Notes: generated by a model not told the origin, from the sequence alone. A stretch of DNA of 64,000 nucleotides from Candidatus Aenigmatarchaeota archaeon (GCA_017610225.1 JAFCCM010000001.1:39119-103118); one strand, 5' to 3'; positions 23,731 through 32,417 are shown, counted from the stretch's first letter. Translations and numbers: made by a program.

Positions 23731-24828
23731 CTATTTATTGAACCTTTTCCTCTTAACTAAACTTAAATAACATTTTCTTCCTTGACTGCCTCTTCGCGAT
23801 TCTTCTGTTTTAACTAACCCAATTGATTCCAGATATTCAACATGTTTTCTTAATGATGTATCTGACAAAGGTTCATAAATTTTGTTATATTCTTTTTCAA
23901 ACTCAGAGAAGATTATTTCTTTTTTTCCCTTTAGTAATTCAACAATATTTTTATCAATTCCTTCTACTCTGTCTTGCATGATTTGAAGTTTGACTGACTT
24001 AACTCTAGGTAATATTTTTTTCACATGTTCTACTCGTAGTTTGTCATCGTCTTGATCTTCACAAACTTTTGCTGCTTTTCTCAGACATTCCAATCCAACC
24101 CTAACATCTCCACCTCGGTTAACAGCATGATTAGCACAAAGTAACACCACTCCTTCTTGAACAACTCCTAACCTGAAAGCATCTTCACATCTTTTTTTAA
24201 TAATATTTTTCATCTCTTGAAGTGAGTAGCTTTTGAATTTAATTTCTTCAGTGTCCAAACTACTTTTAATCCTAGGTTCGACTGTTGCAAAAATATCATC
24301 ATAGTTCGAAATCATCACTAATCCTACTGGTGTGTCAATATACTGATTGATTCTTAGAAGATCATAAAGTGCAGAATCATCTTTTTTTACGAGTTGATCG
24401 ATTTCATCTAATCCGATAATCAGGCTTTTGTTTTTTTTCTTTAGGACTTCGATTAATTTTTCAACTATCTCATCTTTTGAAAATCCTCTTCTTGGTAGTG
24501 GATATCCTAATTCAACAACAATTTTTATGAGCAACGCTGGTCCAGTGTTATAGTCCCAAGTGTTAATAAAGATTGTTTTAACTTTTTCATCCGCAAATTT
24601 TTGTAATTCTCTAAATACGAATTTGGTAACACAAGTCTTGCCTATTCCCGGCGGACCAACAATAAATGTGTTTTGAGGTTTTCTCCCTTTGGCTGCTGGG
24701 TTAAGATTTCTTGCTATTTCTTGAATCTGTGTATCCCTATGTGGAAGAAAATCTGGTAGAAATTCGGTGGATAATGCTTCCTCATTTTTGTAGATTTTCG
24801 ATTCTTGTATATCTTGGAAAATACTCAT
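23731..24828 (-). CDS. cdc6: Orc1/Cdc6 replication initiator
   Basis: The 365-residue AAA+ protein has Walker A GPPGIGKT (58-65), Walker B IIGLDEIDQL, a sensor-like VMISNYDD and a C-terminal winged helix. It binds replication origins and loads MCM. Archaeal origins often lie beside this gene, but I see no repeated origin-recognition boxes in the short flanks (23599-23730 and 24829-24861). The C-terminal end is lysine-arginine rich. Confidence 0.9.
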   Translation of the reverse strand: MSIFQDIQESKIYKNEEALSTEFLPDFLPHRDTQIQEIARNLNPAAKGRKPQNTFIVGPPGIGKTCVTKFVFRELQKFADEKVKTIFINTWDYNTGPALLIKIVVELGYPLPRRGFSKDEIVEKLIEVLKKKNKSLIIGLDEIDQLVKKDDSALYDLLRINQYIDTPVGLVMISNYDDIFATVEPRIKSSLDTEEIKFKSYSLQEMKNIIKKRCEDAFRLGVVQEGVVLLCANHAVNRGGDVRVGLECLRKAAKVCEDQDDDKLRVEHVKKILPRVKSVKLQIMQDRVEGIDKNIVELLKGKKEIIFSEFEKEYNKIYEPLSDTSLRKHVEYLESIGLVKTEESRRGSQGRKCYLSLVKRKRFNK

Positions 24829-24861
24829 GATAATAGATTGTTGAATTATTTACTTAATGTT

Positions 24862-25134
24862 TTATTCTGGTAGATCTTTTGATTTTCCACCTATTCCTAA
24901 TCTTTGTTCTATTCTACCTAGTTTATACCAAATTACCCCGAAAGCGCTTATAAAAGTCCCAATTATTGTTGTGATAGTGTTGTACATTTTTGTGGTTGTG
25001 TTGAGAAAGACTTCATAAGTGACATATTCGGGGCTGTGGGGAAGTGTCAAGACTTCCTTTATCAGAATTATTATCAAGATGATTCCGACAACTGTGATTA
25101 TTGCTAATCCTATATCAGTTATGTCTAGTTTCAT
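24862..25134 (-). CDS. Two-TM small membrane protein (90 aa)
   Basis: Two hydrophobic helices (about 8-28 and 50-70) with a short basic and polar tail. Its ATG overlaps the stop of a 31-residue TM peptide (ATGA), so the two are translationally coupled and may form a complex. Not recognised. Confidence 0.6.
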   Translation of the reverse strand: MKLDITDIGLAIITVVGIILIIILIKEVLTLPHSPEYVTYEVFLNTTTKMYNTITTIIGTFISAFGVIWYKLGRIEQRLGIGGKSKDLPE

Positions 25135-25226
25135 CCAACCACTCCGAGAAGCATTAGAAGACCGATGGTTAATGTAGCAAATCCAACAAAAATTGTAAGA
25201 TATATCCAGAACTCTTTCATTGACAT
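25131..25226 (-). CDS. 31-residue single-TM peptide
   Basis: ATG at 25226 to TGA at 25131 encodes a peptide with a short polar N-terminus (MSMKEFW) and one TM helix (YLTIFVGFATLTIGLLMLLG). The stop overlaps the start of the next membrane gene as ATGA, a good sign of real coding. Function unknown. Confidence 0.5.
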   Translation of the reverse strand: MSMKEFWIYLTIFVGFATLTIGLLMLLGVVG

Positions 25227-25254
25227 GTTTTAATTATAGTTTTATTTGATTATA

Positions 25255-26940
25255 TTATTTTTCTAATCTAAATCTCCCAACAACAAAATCTCTATCAAGA
25301 ACTTGGATGAATGGAATTAATCTTGGACCTTTTTCTCTTCCCAATAGAACTAGATAAGCAGCTTGGAAAATATCTCTTGGTTTTATTCCATTTTTTTCAG
25401 CAATTGATTTCATCTGTTCCCAGATTTCTTTTTCTGTTTGATATTTCTGAATGACTTGAGATAATTCTTGTAAGGATTGTTTTTGTTCTTCGGTTAATTG
25501 TTCAGCTATATCTTCTGGAACTTTTTCAAGCAATTCAACTTTAGCATCTTCTGGACCATACCTTTTCATCCATTCCTGAGCTTGTGACAATCTTTTCAAA
25601 ATTCCCTCTCTTATCTCATTATTAATTTCTTTCAAATGCCCAGTCCTCTGAAGTAATTCACACACTTTATCAAAATTATTTTTCGAATCTGGTATTATCT
25701 GGCTTATGAGTGAGAGAAAACTAAACGAAACATTTGGTATATAATGATCTTCTTTTTCAATTATACAACTTTCATACAATCTTTTCATGTTTCTTAATTC
25801 CTTTTCATCTTCTACTTTTTCATGACCATAAAAGATTTCTTTCAGTTTGTCAAATTCATCAACCATTTCAGGAATTTTTTCATACAAGAATCCCCTTTGT
25901 CTGTTTGGCCTTTTCAGTAATATTACTCTAAGAATTTCTGGTGGTGCAAATTTAGGCCAGTCCCATGTAGCAACTACATTTCCAATCGAAGCAGACATTT
26001 TTTGTTTACCTACCATAATGTATTCATAAGGTTGGATTTCATTTTTACCAGGATGAGGCTCAGGCCAATCAAAAACTTTTTCACAAATTTCTCCTGCTAC
26101 CCAGAATGATGCTCCAGGCATAAAATGTTCTTTCCCCGCACCTTCAAGTTGTATCTTCCACAAAGGCCATTCTGCTGCCCATTCAAGTTTCCATAAGAGT
26201 TTTCCATTTCCTTTTTTGATATCACTATCTCCTTTATGACCACATCCTTTAAGTTTAGTATAAGCTTCTTGACCAAATTTGCCAAAAGAATAATCTTGAC
26301 ATTCATAACTAACATTATCTCCATCCATTCCAGTAACTTTAGTGGTGATTATTTTTCCACAATTTTCACATACCGGTTTCCATGGACTCCAATTTTCTGG
26401 TAATGGAGTAGTTCTATTTTTGTTAAGGACTTGTTTAACTAAATCAAGATTTTTAAAAACTTTTTTCACATATGGATAGAATTCACCATTTTTATATTCT
26501 TTTGTTGTTGATATTAATTCTGGATTTGTGCCAAAATATTTTCTTAAACTGTTGATGAATAGATTGTCGAAATGGTCTACATAATTGTCGCAACATCCTT
26601 CTGGACAAGGTAAACTTGATACAGGCATCCCAAGATATTTACTGAATTCTTTTGGTATACCAGCAGGGACTTTTCTTAATGGATCCATATCTTCTGATAC
26701 CCAAATAAAGTGAACTTTTTCACCCATTTTTTCAAGTGATCGAACAACAGCATCATGTCTGATAACATCCGAAGCATTGCCTATGTGTGGGACTCCTGAA
26801 ATGGAAGTACTACTTTTTACTCCGAAGACCTCGGTTTTTTCTATTGGTTTATCTAGATGATTGTATTTTTTTCTTTCTATCATCAATTTTGCAAGTCTGT
26901 CTGACCAGAACATTGTACTATTTTCTTCCATATAATTCAT
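25255..26940 (-). CDS. lysS: Lysyl-tRNA synthetase, class I
   Basis: The 561-residue protein has the class I HIGN motif near residue 52 and KMSAS near 315, with zinc-binding Cys pairs (CENC and a C-x-C-type pair around 190-230), as in archaeal class I LysRS. It charges tRNA-Lys. Small orphan genes and a LysW-like carrier lie upstream on the same strand. Confidence 0.94.
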   Translation of the reverse strand: MNYMEENSTMFWSDRLAKLMIERKKYNHLDKPIEKTEVFGVKSSTSISGVPHIGNASDVIRHDAVVRSLEKMGEKVHFIWVSEDMDPLRKVPAGIPKEFSKYLGMPVSSLPCPEGCCDNYVDHFDNLFINSLRKYFGTNPELISTTKEYKNGEFYPYVKKVFKNLDLVKQVLNKNRTTPLPENWSPWKPVCENCGKIITTKVTGMDGDNVSYECQDYSFGKFGQEAYTKLKGCGHKGDSDIKKGNGKLLWKLEWAAEWPLWKIQLEGAGKEHFMPGASFWVAGEICEKVFDWPEPHPGKNEIQPYEYIMVGKQKMSASIGNVVATWDWPKFAPPEILRVILLKRPNRQRGFLYEKIPEMVDEFDKLKEIFYGHEKVEDEKELRNMKRLYESCIIEKEDHYIPNVSFSFLSLISQIIPDSKNNFDKVCELLQRTGHLKEINNEIREGILKRLSQAQEWMKRYGPEDAKVELLEKVPEDIAEQLTEEQKQSLQELSQVIQKYQTEKEIWEQMKSIAEKNGIKPRDIFQAAYLVLLGREKGPRLIPFIQVLDRDFVVGRFRLEK

Positions 26941-26962
26941 TTTCTCGTGTAAGTTTTAATCA

Positions 26963-27169
26963 TTACTGATAAAAGATTATCGTTCTTCCATTTTCTTGTG
27001 GATAGTGAAACAGACCTGTTGGTTCACCTCGAATTTCTTCTCTTTCTAAAATCATTCCAGCAAATTCCCTTTCTCGACAAGGATCAATTCCGTCACAACT
27101 ATACAGAGATGATAATCTACCATTTTTTGGTTCTTTTTTTTGAACTTTTTCAATCACTATTTGTCCCAT
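26963..27169 (-). CDS. Orphan small protein (68 aa)
   Basis: GGAGGTG precedes the ATG at 27169 and selects it over earlier in-frame codons. The sequence has two cysteines (YSCDGIDPCRER) and ends NGRTIIFYQ. Its layout (Cys pair, acidic EMxxE-like stretch, G, then an NG-rII-Q end) resembles the larger upstream protein at 27189-27518, hinting at a diverged duplicate. Function unknown. Confidence 0.5.
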   Translation of the reverse strand: MGQIVIEKVQKKEPKNGRLSSLYSCDGIDPCREREFAGMILEREEIRGEPTGLFHYPQENGRTIIFYQ

Positions 27170-27188
27170 TATTTTCACCTCCAAAATT

Positions 27189-27518
27189 TTATGAGCATCT
27201 ATAACCGTTTGATTTAAGAATAGTAGCAACCAAGGAGGAATTTGCAATAAAATAACCTAATATTTGGGTTGGTATAATTCTAACACTACCATTTCTTGTT
27301 CTTTGAAGTGTGATTCCATAGATTTCTCCATCTAATACAGAACTCTTTCCCAACATTTCTTCACATCTATTTTCAGGATTAGGTATTTCTCCCTGGGATT
27401 GTGGAAAACAGAAAAGACATCTAGAATCTATCAAATCATCTCCCTTCTCTTCTATAACACTGGTTAAAAGTGTATAATAATAACCTTTTCCATCTAAGCC
27501 GATTACATTACTTCTCAT
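27189..27518 (-). CDS. Orphan protein (109 aa) with CxxC
   Basis: GAGGTG lies five bases before the ATG. The product has a beta-rich N-terminus (VIGLDGKGYYYTLLTSVIEE), SRCLFCFPQ with a CxxC pair, and a C-terminal SVRIIPTQILGYFIAN stretch. No known family. It lies 19 bases upstream of the 68-residue relative, which is in turn just upstream of lysS. Confidence 0.5.
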   Translation of the reverse strand: MRSNVIGLDGKGYYYTLLTSVIEEKGDDLIDSRCLFCFPQSQGEIPNPENRCEEMLGKSSVLDGEIYGITLQRTRNGSVRIIPTQILGYFIANSSLVATILKSNGYRCS

Positions 27519-27541
27519 TTATTCACCTCTTAATTTTAGAA

Positions 27542-27590
27542 AGAATTGCTAGGATTCGAACCTGATAGCCCCAGAATAAGACACAATTCA
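27542..27590 (-). pseudogene. tRNA remnant or 3' tRNA half
   Basis: On the minus strand a perfect T loop (GGUUCGAAUCC) is followed by UAGCAAUUCU, and GAAUUG (27589-27584) can pair with CAAUUC (27548-27543). Only about 35 bases separate these arms, so D and anticodon arms are missing. It could be a decayed tRNA, a recombination scar or a split-tRNA half; no matching 5' half is visible in the window. Confidence 0.4.
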
Positions 27591-27766
27591 AAAAAACCAA
27601 TGTGTAGATATCACTTTTTATTTAACTTTTTAGAAACAGAAATTTGACTAAATAAGGAACAAAATTCAAAAGAGCTTTTCATATTCCCCTATCACATTTA
27701 ACACCAGTAGTATTTTTATAAGAAGTTAAATATTTAAAACTACCAGTACTGTTGAAATTGAATATT
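27591..27766. other. AT-rich spacer
   Basis: Apart from short AT-rich promoter-like stretches, nothing recognisable lies here. Confidence 0.4.
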
Positions 27767-27880
27767 TTAACGACTTGAATTAGAATCTAATTTTGAATTT
27801 TTTTTAGTTGGTTCAACAAGAGATTCATCAACTTCTCCTTTTGTATTACGTAAAATTTCATATTCGACCATCATTTTCAT
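27767..27880 (-). CDS. 37-residue peptide gene coupled to LysW-like gene
   Basis: The ATG at 27880 overlaps the TGA of the LysW-like gene (ATGA) and opens 37 codons rich in Lys, Glu, Asn and Ser. The overlap and position argue for coding. It has no TM helix and no cysteine. It might be a substrate or partner of the carrier protein, but that is speculation. Confidence 0.4.
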   Translation of the reverse strand: MKMMVEYEILRNTKGEVDESLVEPTKKNSKLDSNSSR

Positions 27881-28128
27881 TCACCCCAATCTTCCTTTTC
27901 TTCTGGAGCTTGGGCAAGTGTATATTGACATCTTTCTCCGTTGAATTCATACCAAAATCTTGACCCATACCTTTCTTTCATCGTTGGATTATAGAGTGCT
28001 AATTCAAGTTCCAAACCACAGTCAGGACAATCTACAATTTCACCAGGCATTTCATCTGTTATTTCAATTTCAGCATCGCAACTATAACAATCACCTAAAA
28101 CTCTTTCTCTAACTTGAACTCCTGTCAT
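27877..28128 (-). CDS. LysW-like amino-group carrier protein
   Basis: The 83-residue protein has CYSC near the N-terminus, CPDCGLELEL, and the C-terminal APEEKEDWGE. The EDWGE tail is the hallmark of LysW/ArgW carriers, whose terminal glutamate is linked to the amino acid during lysine or arginine synthesis. An extra segment of about 20 residues (YNPTMKERYGSRFWYEFNGE) separates the zinc ribbon from the tail. None of the usual LysX, LysZ or LysY enzymes is in the window, so it is an orphan here. GGTGAT selects the ATG at 28128. Confidence 0.8.
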   Translation of the reverse strand: MTGVQVRERVLGDCYSCDAEIEITDEMPGEIVDCPDCGLELELALYNPTMKERYGSRFWYEFNGERCQYTLAQAPEEKEDWGE

Positions 28129-28180
28129 CCACATCACCAATATATCTATCTCATCGAAATTACTTTAAAAACACGTCATT

Positions 28181-28212
28181 TTTGAAACAAAATAACACTT
28201 AAATGTTTCAAA
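28181..28212. promoter_or_regulatory. Palindromic operator candidate between divergent genes
   Basis: TTTGAAACA (28181-28189) and TGTTTCAAA (28204-28212) form a perfect 9-base inverted repeat spaced by 14 bases, midway between the divergent LysW-like gene and the ACT-domain gene. It overlaps the region where both promoters must lie, as expected for a shared operator. Confidence 0.6.
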
Positions 28213-28228
28213 TGATACAAAATATAAT

Positions 28229-28822
28229 ATGAGTATTGCAAATGATGTTAGAATATACCTTAGAAACAAACCCTACATGCTAGAAGCAATAGAAAAAGAT
28301 ATTGCTAACTTGAGTAAATTGGCGAGAGTTGTACAAGATGATTTAAAAATCGATAGTGATTATGCAGTTAAAGCAGCATTATTGAGGTTTTCTGAAGAGG
28401 TTAAAAAAACAAAACACAAAAGAGAAGAAAAGATTTTGGATATATTCAAGAGATGTAAAGTATCTGTTTGGGATAATATTTCACTATTAATTTCTGATAA
28501 ACACATTGACGTTGAGAATAGGGCTAAAGTAAAAATAGAACCTTATCATATATACATTGTAGATAAGAGAATATTTGAAAAACTCAAAAAAGATATTAAG
28601 GACGAGTTAATTCAATTTTTTGACGAGTGTACAGTTTTACATATAAGTTCCCCAAAAGAAATTCAGAAGACACCAGGTTATTTGGCTACAGTTTTATCCA
28701 TCCTTGCAGAACAAAACATTAACGTTATTGAATTCTTATCATGTTATGCAGAGACTATAATACTTGTTGAAAGATTCGATGCTTTGAGATCTTATGAGAT
28801 ATTGTATAAACTAATGGGCTGA
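28229..28822 (+). CDS. ACT-domain regulator of amino-acid metabolism (COG2150-like)
   Basis: The 197-residue protein has a helical N-terminal part (YLRNKPYMLEAIEKDIANLS) typical of COG2150 and a C-terminal ACT domain (about 130-197: HISSPKEIQKTPGYLATVL, then INVIEFLSCYAETIILV). ACT domains sense amino acids. It is divergent from the LysW-like gene across a palindrome, so it is a good candidate for the regulator of that gene. DNA binding by the N-terminal part is inferred. Confidence 0.78.
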   Translation: MSIANDVRIYLRNKPYMLEAIEKDIANLSKLARVVQDDLKIDSDYAVKAALLRFSEEVKKTKHKREEKILDIFKRCKVSVWDNISLLISDKHIDVENRAKVKIEPYHIYIVDKRIFEKLKKDIKDELIQFFDECTVLHISSPKEIQKTPGYLATVLSILAEQNINVIEFLSCYAETIILVERFDALRSYEILYKLMG

Positions 28823-28827
28823 TTATT

Positions 28828-29457
28828 TTACCAATCACTTTCCCAAAGATAAACATGATCCTTTCTTCTACCATAACCAAAGAATTTAACAAGAATAAAT
28901 CCAACAATCATTCCTCCGAGATGACCGAAATGAGCAATACCACCTTGTACACCTGATACCCCAAACAATATTGAAATTCCTGCAAACAAACCAATAGCAA
29001 CAATAGCAGGCATCGGGACAAAGTAGACATAAATAATATTTCTTGGAAACATCAGACCATATGCAGTAACTACTCCAAATATAGCACCAGAAGCACCAAC
29101 AAGAGGAATAATACCAACACCATTAATTAAAATATGAAGTAATCCAGATCCAAGTCCACAGAGTGTATAAAAAATGAAATATTTCTTACTTCCCATGGTC
29201 TCTTCAATCGTAGGACCAAACATCAGCAAGGCGAACATGTTGAAGAATATATGAGCAAGCCCTCCATGAACATACATATATGTTAAAAATTGCCAGAACA
29301 TTCCTTCTACGGCAAGAGAAGGTGTTAATGCAAGAAGAGAGAAAATAGAGTCACTAAAGGTCGTTAAAAAGAAAATAAAAACATTTACAACAAGTAACTT
29401 AGAGGTAATAGTATCAAAAAATCCTCTTCTACTTTGTCCCCCGAAAACAACTCTCAT
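28828..29457 (-). CDS. Rhomboid-family intramembrane protease
   Basis: The 209-residue protein has about six TM helices with HGGLAHIFFNMFALLMFG, the catalytic GASGAIFG serine motif near residue 125 and HFGHLGGMIVGF with the catalytic histidine. It cleaves TM helices of membrane proteins. It is convergent with the ACT gene. Confidence 0.92.
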   Translation of the reverse strand: MRVVFGGQSRRGFFDTITSKLLVVNVFIFFLTTFSDSIFSLLALTPSLAVEGMFWQFLTYMYVHGGLAHIFFNMFALLMFGPTIEETMGSKKYFIFYTLCGLGSGLLHILINGVGIIPLVGASGAIFGVVTAYGLMFPRNIIYVYFVPMPAIVAIGLFAGISILFGVSGVQGGIAHFGHLGGMIVGFILVKFFGYGRRKDHVYLWESDW

Positions 29458-29492
29458 AGGAATCAGTTTAGTTTTTTGTTAATAATAAATAA

Positions 29493-29605
29493 TGGGCCCG
29501 CTGGGATTTGAACCCAGGACCGCCAGTTTTTACGCTCAGATGCCTTATAAGACAGGTGCTTTGGTCGCACAAAACAGTGCACTAACCAGACTGAGCTACG
29601 AGCCC
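29493..29605 (-). tRNA. tRNA-Ile (UAU) with three apparent introns
   Basis: GGGCUCG pairs with CGGGCCC and CUGGG-UUCAAAU-CCCAG is the T arm; the D loop AGUCUGGUUA is Ile/Lys/Ala-like. Exons 29605-29579, 29565-29562, 29553-29546 and 29528-29493 join to a 75-nt tRNA with anticodon stem CCAGU/ACUGG, loop CUUAUAA (anticodon UAU) and variable CGGUC. Introns of 13, 8 and 17 nt lie at 25/26, 29/30 and 37/38. One U-U mismatch stands in the D stem. A single-intron reading with a GUG anticodon is possible but leaves an anticodon-stem mismatch, a 6-nt variable loop and an acceptor unlike tRNA-His. Confidence 0.7.
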
Positions 29606-29771
29606 TTGTTGATATTATTTAACTGAATGAAGTTTTAAAGAATTTAGATTTAAATTGATATCGGAAATATACTATTTCTTGGAATTAATAACCTTAAACC
29701 AACTTATTTAAATTTGTTTATCTACATAAGAGTATTGAAAAATTGATTCTAATCATGGAGGTGTTGGAACA

Positions 29772-31421
29772 ATGCAAATGGGTCAAATAGGAGGACAACC
29801 AGTTTTAATTTTACCAGAAGGTACTTTAAGGAGTAAAGGGAGAAGTGCTCAAGAAAATAATATATCTGCTGCTCGGGCGGTAGCAGATGCTGTTAGGACA
29901 ACATTAGGTCCAAAAGGAATGGACAAGATGTTAGTTGATAGTATAGGGGATATTGTTATAACAAATGATGGTGTTACAATTCTTGATGAGATGGAGATAG
30001 AACATCCAGCCGCAAAGATGATGGTTGAAGTTGCAAAAACTCAGAACGAGGAAGTTGGTGATGGAACAACTACTGCTGTTGTAATTGCTGGAGAACTTTT
30101 AAGAAAAGCAGGTGAATTATTGGAACAGAATATTCATCCAACTGTAATAATAAAAGGATATAATCTTGCAAGGGAACAAGCCTTGAAAACACTTAATCAA
30201 ATTTCTAAACCAGTTTCATTAGCAGATAAAGGCATGTTAAAAAAGATTGCAGTAACAAGTATGAGTGGTAAATCTGGATATGGTTATGGTGAAAAACTCG
30301 CAGAATTAGTTGTAGAAGCAGTGACACAAGTTGCAGAAAAGAAAAATGGTAAGGTTATAGTAAACGCTGATGATATTAAAAGAGAAAAAAAACAAGGTGG
30401 ATCATCAGACGAGACTGAATTAATCAGAGGAATAGTTATAGATAAAGAAGTGGTTCATCCAGGAATGCCAAAAGAAGTTAAAGAGGCAAAAATAGCTTTG
30501 CTTGATGCAGCATTAGAAGTCAAATCCACAGAAACTGACGCACAAATTCAGATAACAGATCCAACCAAACTTCAAGCTTTTGTTGAACAAGAAGAGAAAA
30601 TCCTGAAAAAGATGGTTGATGATGTTGAAAAATCTGGAGCAAATGTTCTATTTTGCCAAAAAGGAATTGATGATATGGCTCAACATTACCTGTCAAAAAA
30701 AGGAATACTTGCAGCAAGAAGAGTAAAGAAATCAGACATGGAAAAATTAGCAAAAACAACTGGTGGAAGAATAGTAACTAATCTAAATGATCTTACATCT
30801 AAAGATCTTGGATTTTCAAAACTAGTTGAAGAGCAGAAAGTCGGGGATGAGGACATGGTTTTTGTTCGTGAATGTAAAAATCCAAAATCAGTTACAATCC
30901 TTGTCAGAGGCGGAACAGAACATGTTGTTGATGAGATTGATAGAGCAATAGAAGATGCCATAGGTGCAACATCATCATCAATAGAAGTTGGTAAAATAGT
31001 TCCAGGTGGAGGAGCACCTGAAGCAGAAGTTTCAAGAGAGTTAAGAAAATATGCAGAAGGATTTTCTGGAAGAGAACAACTTGCTATAAACGCTTTCGCA
31101 GATGCAATGGAAGTAATCCCAAGAAGCCTTGCCGAGAATGGAGGATTAGATCCAATAGACACTTTAGTTTCACTAAGATCAGAGCATGACAAAAATAGAT
31201 TAGAAATGGGAGTAAATGTTTTTAATGGCGGTGTCATGGATATGATGAAGGCAGGCGTAATAGAACCAGTAAAAATAAAAACACAAGCAATAAAGTCAGC
31301 AACAGAAGCAGCAGAAATGATTTTAAGAATAGATGATGTAATATCTGCATCTAAACTCAGTAAAGGAATGCCATCAATGCCACCTGGTGGAATGGGTGGT
31401 ATGGGAATGCCTGAAATGTAA
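29772..31421 (+). CDS. thsA: Thermosome subunit (group II chaperonin)
   Basis: The 549-residue protein has all family motifs: [33 protein letters not shown], the [14 protein letters not shown] hinge and a Gly-Met rich tail ([11 protein letters not shown]). It folds proteins in an ATP-driven double ring. GGAGGTG precedes the ATG and a TTTAAATT TATA-like box lies near 29708. A T-rich run follows the stop. Prefoldin alpha in this window is its partner. Confidence 0.96.
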   Translation: MQMGQIGGQPVLILPEGTLRSKGRSAQENNISAARAVADAVRTTLGPKGMDKMLVDSIGDIVITNDGVTILDEMEIEHPAAKMMVEVAKTQNEEVGDGTTTAVVIAGELLRKAGELLEQNIHPTVIIKGYNLAREQALKTLNQISKPVSLADKGMLKKIAVTSMSGKSGYGYGEKLAELVVEAVTQVAEKKNGKVIVNADDIKREKKQGGSSDETELIRGIVIDKEVVHPGMPKEVKEAKIALLDAALEVKSTETDAQIQITDPTKLQAFVEQEEKILKKMVDDVEKSGANVLFCQKGIDDMAQHYLSKKGILAARRVKKSDMEKLAKTTGGRIVTNLNDLTSKDLGFSKLVEEQKVGDEDMVFVRECKNPKSVTILVRGGTEHVVDEIDRAIEDAIGATSSSIEVGKIVPGGGAPEAEVSRELRKYAEGFSGREQLAINAFADAMEVIPRSLAENGGLDPIDTLVSLRSEHDKNRLEMGVNVFNGGVMDMMKAGVIEPVKIKTQAIKSATEAAEMILRIDDVISASKLSKGMPSMPPGGMGGMGMPEM

Positions 31422-31455
31422 AAATAATTTCACTCTTTTTCTTTTATTTATTGAA
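31422..31455 (+). terminator. T-rich tract after the thermosome gene
   Basis: The sequence after the TAA is dominated by T runs (TTTTTCTTTTATTTATT), consistent with an archaeal terminator before the pilus operon promoter near 31490-31505. Confidence 0.45.
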
Positions 31456-31541
31456 AAACTACTTATTCTCAGAAAGTAATTTTTTATACTGAGAAACTAA
31501 ATAATTTAAACAAGAAAAACATAATTATCTTAGGTGAAAAA

Positions 31542-32033
31542 ATGGTTATAACTGAAAATTCAAGTGAATATGAATTAATTCCTATGTCTCCTGTGAGAAG
31601 GTTAGAAAAAAGGATGGAAAGATTAGAAAATACATCAGGTGGAGAAAATTTCACAAAAGATCTTTTGAGTGATGTTGTCGATATTGTCAGAATGAATCAA
31701 ATGTTAGTTGATGAATTGGCAAAATCAAACGATGCTTTAAGAATTGAATTATCTAAATTACCTGGAAGATTAGACGATTTAATACTTAACATGAAAGAAT
31801 TAGTTTCTTTTATTAAAACATCTGGAGAACAGGAAGTATCTGGTATGAGTCCGGATATAATGAAACCTGTTGTTGATAAATTGGATGAATTGGTTAAATC
31901 AAACAAAAAAATAACAGAAAGGAATGATGCAATGCTTGAATTGTTAGATGATGTTGGTAAAAAAATGAGAAGATCACAAATGAGACCAAGGCCAACTCTA
32001 AACCAACAAAGACCATTGCCTCTAAAATTATAA
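31542..32033 (+). CDS. Coiled-coil protein, first gene of the pilus operon
   Basis: The 163-residue acidic protein is mostly helical, with repeated heptads (VRRLEKRMERLE, VVDKLDELVKSNKKITERND) and a basic tail. It resembles archaellum accessory FlaC/FlaD-type coiled coils in composition and position, but this is not certain. GGTGA precedes the ATG and the next gene follows after 9 bases. Confidence 0.6.
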   Translation: MVITENSSEYELIPMSPVRRLEKRMERLENTSGGENFTKDLLSDVVDIVRMNQMLVDELAKSNDALRIELSKLPGRLDDLILNMKELVSFIKTSGEQEVSGMSPDIMKPVVDKLDELVKSNKKITERNDAMLELLDDVGKKMRRSQMRPRPTLNQQRPLPLKL

Positions 32034-32042
32034 GGTGAATAT

Positions 32043-32417
32043 ATGAAAAATATGAGGAAAGGTGTATCCGCGATTATTGCAACCATACTTTTACTTATGA
32101 TTACTATTGGTCTGGCAGGAATGGCTTATGTTTTTATGTCAGGAATGATGACTGGTAGGACTTCTAAGACTATAACTGTTTTGGACGCTTCTTGTACTAG
32201 TGATATTATAACTATAGTTATTTCAAATGATGGTACACTTGATATAACTTCAGATGATATTAAAATCTTTGTTAATAATGAAGAAAATACGGCTTTTAGT
32301 ATTGGTACTATTGTTCCTCATACAACAAATGTTACTACTGTTACTGGAACTTCTGGAGCTAATACAGTTTTAGTAGTCTCTCCAAGTAATGCTGTCAAGC
32401 AAGTAGTATATTGTTAA
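32043..32417 (+). CDS. Type IV pilin/archaellin-like protein
   Basis: A class III-type prepilin: basic MRKG then VSAIIATILLLMITIGLAGMAYVFMSGMM, as in archaeal pilin/archaellin N-termini, followed by a Thr/Val/Ile-rich beta domain with a Cys pair. It is likely processed after the Gly of RKG by a prepilin peptidase (not in this window) and is the best candidate for a major subunit. At 124 residues it is short. Confidence 0.8.
   Translation: MKNMRKGVSAIIATILLLMITIGLAGMAYVFMSGMMTGRTSKTITVLDASCTSDIITIVISNDGTLDITSDDIKIFVNNEENTAFSIGTIVPHTTNVTTVTGTSGANTVLVVSPSNAVKQVVYC

Noticed and set aside
23599..24861. Replication origin next to orc1/cdc6
   Set aside because: No repeated origin-recognition boxes or clear AT-rich unwinding element set apart from the generally AT-rich background; cannot be supported without skew data.
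29493..29605. tRNA-His(GUG) with one intron
   Set aside because: It would have a U-U mismatch in the anticodon stem, a 6-nt variable loop and discriminator A with a GGGCUCG acceptor, unlike tRNA-His, which has an extra G and C73.
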